This document shows, piece by piece, positions 13,401 through 25,400 of a DNA stretch of 64,000 nucleotides. The stretch is from Panorpa germanica (lineage: Eukaryota > Arthropoda > Insecta > Mecoptera > Panorpidae). The translations under genes and the position numbers were made by a program. Each line of letters begins with the position of its first letter. The first letter of the stretch is position 1. The stretch is from positions 3,668,152 to 3,732,151 of the forward strand of contig OY783218.1 in assembly GCA_963678705.1 (NCBI GenBank), read 5' to 3'. Below the pieces are notes generated by a model. The model was not told the origin of the DNA and ran no database searches. It saw nothing but the letters and a program-made list of their open reading frames with translations.

Positions 13401-16400
13401 GTTCATCATCAATTCTTTTAACCGTAACTGTTGTTTTGGTTTGTCCACCTTCCTCTTCTACTGTAACAATTTCAGTTATTTCCTGTTTTGGTCCATCCTT
13501 TTTCTTTATTACCCGTTTTTTCGTAGTATGCTTTCTTGGTTTACCTTCCTTTGTAATAACCTCTGTGACTTGAACTTCTTCAGGCATTTCCTGAATAAGA
13601 ACTGCTTTATCTTCAGGAGTTTCAGGAAGTTCCGTATCGTCACGAGGTTTATCATATTCTTCAATAGTTACTGAAGTTTCCGGTTCCTTATCGTCTTCCT
13701 CAACAGTCACAATATTGGTAATCTCTTCTTTATCTCCAATTTGTTTTTTAATAACACGTTTTTTGACTACTCGTTTCTTTGGTTTACCCAAGAAAGATTT
13801 AACCTCTGTAACCTCGATTTCTTCAGGTAATTCTTTAATTATTGCGGCTCTTTGAGGCTCAACGATTGGCAAAGGTTTAACTGTGTCTTCAGTTTCAGAT
13901 AAAGGTTCATCATCAATATGTTTAACATTAACAGTTGTTTTAGTTTCTCGACCTTCTTCTTCAACTGTCACAATTTCAGTTATTTCCTGTTTCGGTCCAT
14001 CTTTCTTTCTTATAACCCGCTTTTTAGTAGTCTGTTTTCGTGGTTTGCCTTCCTTTGAAGTAACTTGAGTAATGTGAACTTGTTCCGGCATTTCCTCAAC
14101 AACTACTCCTTTCTCAGTAAGAGGCTTTATAGGTTCTTCATACAGTTCTTCATCTGGTATGACTATTTCCTCCACAGTTACTGATGTTTCAGGTTCTTTT
14201 CCATCTTCTTCTACAGTCACAATGTTTGTGACTTCCTCCTTGTCACCAATTACTTTCTTAATAACACGTTTTCTGACAACACGTTTCTTTGGCTTACCCA
14301 AGTAAGTCTTAACTTCTGTTACTTGTACTTCTTCAGGCAACTCTCTCACTACAGTGGCCTTTTGTGATTTTACTACTGTTAATGGGGTTATTGCTTCTTC
14401 TGTTTCTGACAGAGGTTCATCATCAATACGTCTAACATTAACAGTTGTCTTAGTTTCTCCATCTTCTTCCTCAACAGTTACAATTTCCGTTATTTCTTGT
14501 TTTGGACCTTCTTTTTTCTTTATTACTCGCTTTTTGATAATTCGCTTTCTTGGCTTACCTTCTTCTGTAAGAACCTCTGTAATTTTGACTTCCTCTGGCA
14601 TTTCCTGCAGAACCACTGCATCTTCTTTATTAAATTCACTTACTTCTTCAGTCAGTGTATCAACTGGCTTGTTAATTTCTTCAATAGTTACAGAGGTTTC
14701 TGGTTCTTTGTCATCTTCTTCAATGGTGACAATATTGGTAACCTGTTCTTTATCACCAATTATTTTTTTAATAACACGTTTTTTCACTATACGCTTTTTA
14801 GATTTTCCAGATAATGATTTTACTTCCGTAACTTCAACTTGTTCTGGCAATTCAACAATTTTTGAAGGCTTTACCGTAATACGTTTCGGTTGGATTAACT
14901 CTTCTGCTTCAAGTAGTGGCTCACTTTCAATTTCTTTAACAGTAACGGTCGTTGTTATTTCCTTTCCTTCTTCTTCTATAGTTGTAATTTCTGTTATTTC
15001 TTGCTTTGGACCTAATTTTTTCTTAATAATTCTCTTTCTTGTTAATTGTTTTTTAGGTTGACCAGTTTTTGTCGTAATTTCAGTTACTTTTACTTGTTCA
15101 GGTAGTTCTTCCAATATAACTGTTTCATCATGCAAATCGTGAATTGCTTCTTCGCTCTCATCAATTTCTCGCTGTGAGACTTTTATTATTGTTTTAGGTT
15201 CTTTTCCAATCTCGTCAACAGTGATTATGTTTGTTATTTCCTCTGTATTGCCTAATTTTTTACTAATTATACGTTTTTTAATAGTTTTCTTATCTAATTT
15301 GTTTAAGTCATGTTTGTTTACTTTAACATACTCAAGTGTTTTCTCTGTAACGTGTAGCGTTGTATCTTGTTGTGGTGTTTTGGCAGTATCTGTATCTGTG
15401 TATGTGACTGTATCATGTAACTGAGGCATGTGCAATGTATCTTGTGTGATATGTGCGTGTCCGTATTTTTGTGGTTGTGTTTCCGACTTACCTTCTATTT
15501 CTTCCGTATGAACTTCAGAAATTAGTAGATTTTGGCTTTCTTCAAATACAATGCTTACGTTTTTCTTATGTGGCTTTATAAGTTCTGGCAATACAGATTC
15601 CATTTCACCTGTTGACTGAAGCTCTGTGATGATGATACTACTATGTTCCTTGTTGTCAGTTAGTTGTTTTGCTTTTCTTGTTTCTGGTTTAAATAGACCG
15701 TCAAATGATTTACTATTTTCATTAACTTCTATTTCTGTTACAGATACGGACTCTAACGGCTTCTGTTCTAGTTTGGCTTGCACCTCCTTGGTTGAATCAG
15801 ATGGAAGAGGACCTATGCAATATTCAGGTAGGATTTCAGATTTTTCGGCAACTTCTTTTCCTGTAATACCAATTTGTGCAACAACTTTATTAGATTTTAT
15901 TTCGGAGAAAGAGTCACAGGTGTTTGCTTCTGAGTAAACTTGCGTAATAGTAACTCCACGAGTTTCTTCAATTGTAATATCGGCGGATTTGGTGTCTGGC
16001 TTAAACTTTCCATCAAACTCTCTTTCAGTTTCAGATATCAGAGGCTCCGTGATTATAACACTGGATAACATACTTTGCTCCTTCTTAGCTGTAACTGATT
16101 TAAATGTATCTATAGGCAATTCAGCAATATTAGTTTCTGCTACTACCTCACTTTTTTGTGCTACTTCATTTGCTGCAATATCAGGTTGGGCGGCTCGGGG
16201 AATTACTTTTTCAAGTACATTTAATTCAGTTTCCTTATCTTCAACTATAGTATGTGTAACAGTTATACTTCGGTTTTCATCTAGTGACAAATGTGCTGTT
16301 TTCGTTTCAGGTTTTGCATCTGGTCTCAGAATATCTTCGTTTTCTCTAACTAATACTTCAGTTTGTAAAATGCTCTCCAAAGTTGTTTGTCCTTGCTTAG

Positions 16401-19400
16401 CAACAACTTTTTGCGTATCTCGATCAACCAATCTACCCAATCCTTGCTGTAATTGTACCTCTGTTTGTTCTGCAACTTCTTGTCCGGTGATATTGGGCTT
16501 TGCTTTATATTCATTAGGTTTCTTAAGATCAGATAAATCCGACTCTTTATCAACAGCTACGGTTTCCAACACTGTATGAACATGTTTACCATCTTCAATG
16601 GTTATATCAATTTGTTTAGTGTCAGCTTTAAATTTGCCTTCAAATTGAGTTTCTGTTTCATCTAAATCGTGATCGGTAACTATAACACTTTGTAGTGTGT
16701 CATGGCGAACACTAGCTTGTTCGGGTTTAATCTTATCATCAGTGAGTGTTCCTGTATCGACATGAGTTTGCATTTCTGTGTGCTCTGCTACTTCGTGAGT
16801 ATCTTCCAATTTAGCAAGTATATTTTTATGTCTAGGCTGTTCGAACGTCGTTAGCGTTCGTTCACTATCACCTAGTGTTATTTCCGTTATGACCACACCT
16901 TCTCCTTCTTCTAATCCTAACTCTGCATTTTTCATCGACGGTTTTGAGCTGTCAGTGAATTTGCCTTCACTTTCAATTACTATATCTTCAGATAACGTAA
17001 CGCTTTCGAATGTAGAAGTTTTTATAGTTGCTTGACTTTCTCTTCTTGTTGGTATTCTTAATTCACTAATACCATCATGCAATGTAGTTTCTGAAGTTTG
17101 TGCTATTTCATTTGTTGATATGGTGGAATCTGCTACTTGTGTTTTAGGTATTTCCGACAAAGTTAAATCGGATTCTTTATTATTTGTAATAACTGTAGTT
17201 ACTGTCAAACTTTTACCTTCTTCAAAATCTACTGACGCAACTTTCTTTGATGGTTTAATATCATCTAGTATAGTTTCTGATTCATTTACTAGTACTCCTG
17301 TAGTAATTATACCTTCAAGCGGAGTTTGACCAGACTTTGCCTTCTCTGTAATAAGTTCTTTCTTCTGAACAAGTCCTAGTGCAGTTTCTGTAACAGTTTC
17401 TGAAACTTCTGCCACTTCATGACTGTCGAAACCACTTGTTGCTTGTTTGGTTGTTGGAGCCAATGTTGATTCATAATTCTCAACCTTATCTTCGGCAATT
17501 GTTTGTGTAACTGTCAGTCCCCTAATTTCTTCTACAATAAATTCAGCTGTCTTACTCGATGGTTTCTTAAGCAATTCTATATCAGTTTCAGATTCTGCAA
17601 TAGATATTTCTGTTTGTATAAGGCTTTTTAATGTAGTTTGGTCTAACTTTGCTGTTACTTCTTCTAAAACCAAAGGCTTTAGAGTATCAAATGTATTTCC
17701 AGTGACAATTTCTGTTTGCTCAGGCACATTTTGTTCTATTATACTCTTCGTTGCCTTTTGACGAACAGGTTCATCAACAGCAGCCAAACGATCTTCTTTA
17801 TCTTCTGATGTTACAACCGTAACTTCTACTGACTCATCTGTTATGTATGATGGTTCTGCTTTCCTCGCATCCGGTCTCTTATCAGAACTATAAATAGATT
17901 CCTTTTCTTGAACCTGCACGTCTGTCGATATTACACTCTCATAAGGAATATGTGATGTCAAAGCAGCAGCTGTTATTGGCTGCTCAGATTTCACGTCTCC
18001 AACGCTACCTTCTGTGATAGTTTCTGATTTTGTTGCTACAGAGTGTGATGTAAACTCTTGTGTTGCGAAGGCATCTTTGGGTATTTCATTGGATACTAAT
18101 TGTTGTTCTTTATCATGTGTGACAACTTGAGTTACACTTATACTTGTGTCATGATCCAATGTTAACTCAGCACGCTTTTGTTCTGGTAAAATGATTTTGC
18201 TATAATCCCCTTCCTTTTCCGCTACTACTTGCTGATCTAAGATCGCAACTTCTAGAGTGCCTTGTTCAGAATGTGCTGTGACGGATACCGGTTTCTTTAT
18301 ATCTAAATCTCCAACTTGGACATGAACTAACGTCTCTTGAAGACTTAAACTCTCTTTCTCTAATAAATCAACGCTAGCGTGACCTTCTTTAGGTAATTCA
18401 AACTTATTAAATACACCTTCTTTATCGCTCAAAATTGTCTCTCTGATAGAAACAGATTCACCAGTAGTTATATTTACTTGGGCTGCTTTTAAAGAAGGTT
18501 TAACCTCAGTTAAATCATGTTCGACTTCGCTTACCGATGTCTCAGTAACAATTAATTCGTTTAAAACATCCTTAAGTGCTTTCGCTTGTCCAAGTATTGG
18601 TTGTGGTTGAGAGAGAGCTTCCGGCTGTTGCTCAGATGAAACTTCAGATTTTAATGCTACTTGTTGGGACGGTATTGATGTAGTAGCTGTATATTTCTTT
18701 GGAGCATCTTCAGGGCTGTAATCTCTTATTTGATCATTCGTTAATACTTCTGTAACATTTATTCCAGTAACATCATCAATTTGCAAGTTTGCAACTTGCG
18801 AATCTGGTTTAAAGCTACCATCATGTTTACCTTCCTTTTCTATTATTTGTGATATATTAACCAGTATACTTTGAAGTGTGCTTTGTTCTGATTTAGCTTT
18901 AGCTTCTACTGGTTTTTCAGTAACAAGATCTGATGTAGTCTGTTTAGGGTATGTTTCTGATTTAATAGCAACTGTCTGTGGAGAGATATCTTCCGAAGCA
19001 AAACATTCCGTTGGTTTAATTGTTTTATCGTAAATACCTTCTTTATCTTCACTGACTACTTCTGTGACAATTACACTTGTCTCATTTAGTACCTTTACAT
19101 CTGCTTTTTTACTATCTTTAGGAACAGGTTCCTTATATTTTTGAATAATTTCATCTACAACAGCTTCTTCAATAATTGTTTCCTGGAAGATACCATATCC
19201 CAATTTAGCAATTCCAGTGGAAGGCAACTCTTCTATTATGTCAGAGGCATGACTTGACAATTGTGTTTCTTCAACGATAGCGGATTGTAAGGAATATGAT
19301 GAACCTGGCAAAATTTGTTTTGATTCAGGAGTATCTTCTATCGTTAGTACACCTTCCTTTTCAACGACTTCAGATTGCAACACAGTTATACTTTCCTGCG

Positions 19401-22400
19401 GATTAAATATTTCATCTACACTACTAAACGTTGGTTGGACCACGTCGATCATTGCTTCTTCCTTTTCTTGAGTTTGTGTTATTTGAATAGATTTTGCTGT
19501 CATTGTCTCTACCCCAACCGTAGCTTCATCAGTAACGTATTTTATTTTGTCTGTAAACTCTGTTGGCAAATCTCCAGTTTGAGTTTCATATACAGTGATT
19601 GATTCCTCAGGACGGATTCCCCTTTCTGCTACAGCTGACAAAGGTTTACGATCACTTATGAATTCTCCTTCCTTTTCTTGAATGGTAGTGGTAGTGACAT
19701 CGGTTGTTTCCAAACATATGAAAGTTGTATCTGCAATCTTTTGAGAAGGTATCTGCCCCTTAATTAATTCAGTCTCATTTTCATTAACAGTTGTTTCCAC
19801 TGTTGTTACAGACTCTTTTTGGCTGAAAGCTACTTCCGCATACTTTGTTTCTAAAACATCCGAAGTAAATTCATTTTGCGGCATTTGTGCATCTACTAAA
19901 TTAACAGATATTCCTTCTAGAGTAGATATATTTTGAGAAGCTTGGGATAAGCTTGGAAGCTTCTGTGATTGGAATTCGCCTTCCTTTTCTTGCACACTAT
20001 GATCTGATGTTAATAATGATTCCTTAAAAGTGAGCGTAAGATCTGCCACTTGAGACGGAGGTAGTTTTCCTGGGATATATATCCCTTCTGTTTCCGGTGC
20101 TGTAACCACATGTGTACTTATTTGTTGTTGAGTTATCATAGATTCTTTAGCTAGTTCAGTAGCTACAACTAGCTCTGGATAATATTTTCCAGGTTTGTCT
20201 TCGATAAATACCTCACTTACGATTATAGATTCAGATGATGGTAGTTGGAATTTCGGTTTTAAACCAGCAGGTTTTGTGAAATTGTCAAATTTATCTTCAG
20301 CAGTTGCTTCGGTAACTTCATACACAGATAAACCTTCTTGTGGAATTATATTTTTGATGGCTGTAAAATTTTTAGGTTTCTCGCCGTCCTTAATATTTTC
20401 TTCTTTCTGAGATACTTCAGTTTCCGTTACAGACGTAGCTTCATGCTCTATTACAGACAGCACCGCTGTAGATTTTGAAGAAACAGAATCAGATAATTTT
20501 GAAACGTCTTGATCGGGCTGAACTTCACTAATTTGAAGTCCTTCGCTGGGAACTAGGGAACGTGTTGCGGCAAATGTCTGCGGCCGGAATTTGTCATCAA
20601 ATATTCCGGTTTGTGTTTGAACATCAGGTTCAGTTACTTGATAAGGCTCTACAATATCAATACTTGATTTAGCTTGGACATCTGTGAACTTTTGATCTAT
20701 AGTTGAACTTTCCTTTTCTTGTACACAAACTTCTTGCTCTGAAATGGCAGTGTGTGTTAACAATTGAACATTAATTGTCTGTGATTCCGGAGTACGAGTT
20801 TGAAGTTCGGTGGTTTTATTTTCTGCAACAAGTTCGCTAAGATTCGTAGATGTGTTGAAAGGAATATTTCTAATCGTTTTGTATTCTTTAGGAGCAAACT
20901 CACTGACTTCTTCCTCATCAATTTCTTCTTCAGTAATATCTGGTCTATTACCTCTAATTTTCTTCTTAATAATGCGTTTTCCTCCACCTACTATTTCTAC
21001 TTCTATCTCTACTTCCTCTTCGGATTCCTGCTTTACTATTTGCTTTACTTTTTTAGTTTTCTTTACAGTTGGTGTTTTCGTTACTTCTGTAATCTCCGCC
21101 TCTGTTGTTTCAACAACATCCGTTACTTCGTTATCTTCATCTGTAACTTGCTTTATTTTCTTAGATTTCTTTACTACTTTAGGAGTTACTTCTGTTACTG
21201 TTGTTTCAGTTGTTTCGACGATCTCTTCTTCTTCAACCGGTTTGTCCTCTTCCAATTTTTCTGGCTGTCTTGTTTTTGATTTCTTTACAACTTGAAGTTT
21301 ATCTTGACGCAGTTTTGATTCATCGAGGATTTCTGTGGAATATGTATTTGTTTTGGTGATATGTTTTGTACAGTGTTAGTGATTGTTAGTGTAAGCCAGA
21401 GTAGTGATATTGGTGTAAGCGAAGCATCAGGAAATATTTGATTCACGAATGTAACATATGTTATTGTTTTTATTACATTGAAGAGTAGGTGCCCATGTGT
21501 GTTATTGACTAGTCTACATATGACCTGGTCACGTGATGATAGAAAGCTATGAGTATTTGTGAATATAACATTGCAACTTGTATCTAATACTTAGTATGTA
21601 AAACAATCAACCTAGTAATAAAACATTGAACAAACACAAATGATTTATACAGTAATTTACTCACCAAAAAAGCGTTTTTCTATCAGCTACAAGCCAAACT
21701 GTATTGTATTAAATGCGCTAAAACTAAAAGCAAAGAGGAACATCTGAAATAGCCAGCAATAGCATTATTGTGAACAGCCCATATAGCGAAAGCATATTAC
21801 AATATTACGGAAAGTATTACACACAAGCACATAAATGTTATTCAAATATTTCGTTTATTTCAGCAATTTATTTTTCTTTTACTTTAGAATATTATTGTAA
21901 TTGTAATAAATGGCTGAGATATTTAACAGTAATAATGGCATCATCAAGATTTGTACAAATAATTTCACATGCAAATATTTTCGTATTACAAAAGTTATAA
22001 TGTAGGCATCATATTTTGACCATCCATACTAATGCAACATTTACATAATTGTTTGAACTAAATATTCTGCTAAACTATTTGTAATGTAAGATCACAAGAA
22101 CTTCATTACTGTGTCTCATTTTCTTTTAAATTGATACATATCCCTCACTATTATTAATTAAGCAGAAGTAAAAACCAAAGCGACAAATTCAAACAAACCT
22201 TCTTGTTCTGCCTCGCGTTGCTTTATTATTTTCTTTGACACTTGTTTTTGATCTGCAAAAATTATTAACGCATAAATATGGTAGGCTGAGGACATAAATA
22301 TAAGATTTAAACAAAAGAAATGTTCGAGTTAAGCAAAGACATAAACCGATAGGTGTTGAAATCTTGTTAAAACAATTTTTAAAACAAATTCAAATATTAC

Positions 22401-25400
22401 CTAAGTGTTATTTATATATATGGTAACTGTATTAACAAATTAAATACTCGAATCTAGATATTGTAGCACTCATAGCAAGTCATTTATGAATTATTACATT
22501 TCATTACTTTCTAGTTGCAAGGAGTTTCTCCATTTCATTTGAGTATTGTTCAATTAATGCACAATTTTTTCATTTACATTTTTTTTAAATAATTTATAAT
22601 TTAATTTACTATACTCTAACATATTAACAAATATAAATACTACATACGCAGATGCTGATATTTTCGTTAATTATTATAATAATATGGTTTATATATAAAT
22701 ATATTTATTTAGAAACTTTTAACCTTCTCTATACGAAGGCCTACTGTATATTATAATTAAAAACACACATTTTAATAACAATGTACAAAGACTATATTAT
22801 TTTTATTATACAAAAACAATTTAAATATTAACAGGAGTTAGTAAGCACTTATTTATTAGAGTTTATAATATATTAGATATTTGTAAAATGCAAACATTTT
22901 TTTTTAATTTACAAAAGCTCCTTCAGATAATATTCCAAGAGTTTGAATGAGCTTTCTCGAAAAGCTCCTTAACTTTAAAAACAATTGTATACTAATTCTT
23001 AATATTATCTGAAGATTAATTCTGTTTGTAGTATTATTATTCCTGATCAACAATTTTACAATTCCATTTGCCTTTTTGAGAAGTACAAATAATATTCGAA
23101 AAATATATTTTTTTAAATTAATTATTAACTTGTATTAGTATAAATATAAATGTAGCCAATCACAATAAGGTGAACATCGCGCATCTCATGGAATGCATTT
23201 TAAATATTAAAATTATTTACACTTCTAACACCTACTAATTTATTATGGACGGAGTTCTTTTATTTAATAGTTTATTTTTTGGCACAGAAAATATATAATA
23301 TAACTAGAAGCAACAAAAGTCAAATCAGCTGGAAGCACTAAAGTTATTATCGTGTATGTATCACATACTTTTGATTGTATTAAATTAATGGCTTTGATAT
23401 TAGTTTAAAAACGACAATCACAAAACGGGACAAAACACAGTTGAACACAGCACACGTGCACTCACCCACAACATGAGTCTCTACTTCTTCGACAATTGTT
23501 TTGTGCAAAGTCTCTGCAGTCACCACCTGTAATAATATGTAATCATATAATAAAATAACAGAGAGAAAATGATAAGCTTACAAAAGTTGAGTTTACCTCT
23601 TTAGCTTCTGTAGATTTCCACACTGAAGATTTGAAGTCTTCAGGTGCAAAGTGTGTTAAGACTTCTTCAACAGTAGCGTGTTTCAACGCCACCATGCGCA
23701 TGAAGGCTCTAAAACCTACAGTTTCTGCCACGAAATCTTCATTAGTTGTTGTTTCTTCAGTTAGTATTTCTGAAATAAGAGCGCCATGGCCTTGTCTTTC
23801 GATCACTTGTACTAAGGCTGCTTGATTTTCAGGTCGTCTCAAAGCAGGGAATTTGTCTGCTTCATAAAGGCTGGTCACTTCATTTATTGTGATACCTCTT
23901 CTAACCATGAAACCGATCTGAGCGAGTTCTCGAAGTGGGTTTTCTCCGGGTCCAAATTCTTTAGCGTTAATAAACTGCATCAGTTCATTGACTTCGACCG
24001 TCATTCTTGTCTCATCTTCCACAGTTAATTTCTTCACTCTCTTTGAATCTATTCTCTCACCAAATTCTTGCACAGTACTTTCAACAGTAACTTCAGACAC
24101 TGTAATACTTTCTTGTATTGGCACGATTGGTTTTGCTTTTTCTTCAATAGATTGTACTTCTTCTGTGAGAGTTGTGTCAATCTTTTTACAAGATGCTATT
24201 GCAGAAGTGATGACAGATTCTTCAATTGGTATTTTAGCAGTTGCTTTCTTTTCTTCAATAACTTCCTCGAAGTCTTTAGTTGTAGCTAACACACGAACTT
24301 CTTCGACCTTAGCTGTCTTTGATTCAACAATATCAACAACTGCCTTTTCTTTGGGTGCTTTTTCTTCTGTTTTCTTTATTGTTGTGACCTTCTCTGTTTT
24401 CAGCTTTTGTTCTTTCACTTTGTGTACCTTTTTCTTTTCTTCTTGAGGTAATGATGATAAAGACACCTTTGCTCTTGTTGTTGCTTGTCCAATATCACTT
24501 GTAGCTTTGCAAACATACGTTCCTAAATCTTCTACGGTGACGCTGTTAATAGTGCAGGAGGTCTTGTTCTCTTGGATGCGGACCTTTACGTTGGCTGTGT
24601 TGCGAACTAGCTTGCCATCTTTATACCAAACCACGTCTGTAATTAATTATTGTAAATATTGAAATAAAGCACTACGACAAATCGAATAATATAAAGTCAT
24701 GAAATTCAAATGATTACCTGGAGCAGGATTTCCGGAATACTGGCAGTCCAGTACCACGCATTCTTCTTCTTTAGTTCTCACATCAAATATCTCCTTAACA
24801 AATGTTGGAACAGACTGTGTTGCTGTAATTATAAATTGATTAACTACTCGTATACAGTACAACACAATTAACACGTGATACATTATAAATGAGAAATACC
24901 TTCATTTTATTTCAGGATACAGAACCGGTGACGAAGTAAGGTCTAAAATTTTAATCACACAACATGCCATTTAAACGAAAACAAAAAACAAAAAACAAAA
25001 AACAACACAATAAATTGCTATATTTTTATATAACTTCCCCAATAATTATTTGGAAATAAATTTTATCACCGACGACGTATTAACAATTTTGGAATTTTTA
25101 TATTAGTGTCTAATGCATATACAATTGAACCAACATCCAAATCCAGGAATCGAACCCGAAGTCACAGCGTTGTTGCACAATGTTGTTGATGTAAATTATT
25201 TCAGGGTTATATAAAAATATGGCATTCACAATTAGTACTGCTCTACTTACTGCACTGCTGCTGTCATTGTCTATATTGTCTATTTTTTATTTCTCTTCGC
25301 ATCTAAATATGCAGACGCCAATCCGTCAACACCGTCGCCTTCCGTGCATTCACTTTCTAATAACAAGAACTCCTGTAATTCGTCGGAGCTGTCAGCTGTG

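Noticed and set aside
2174-14814. Many plus-strand open frames of 60-240 codons recurring every 1,524 bp
   Set aside because: They are shadows of the minus-strand 85-residue modules and repeat exactly with the block; their S/T/F/L-rich translations match the complement of K/E/V codons.
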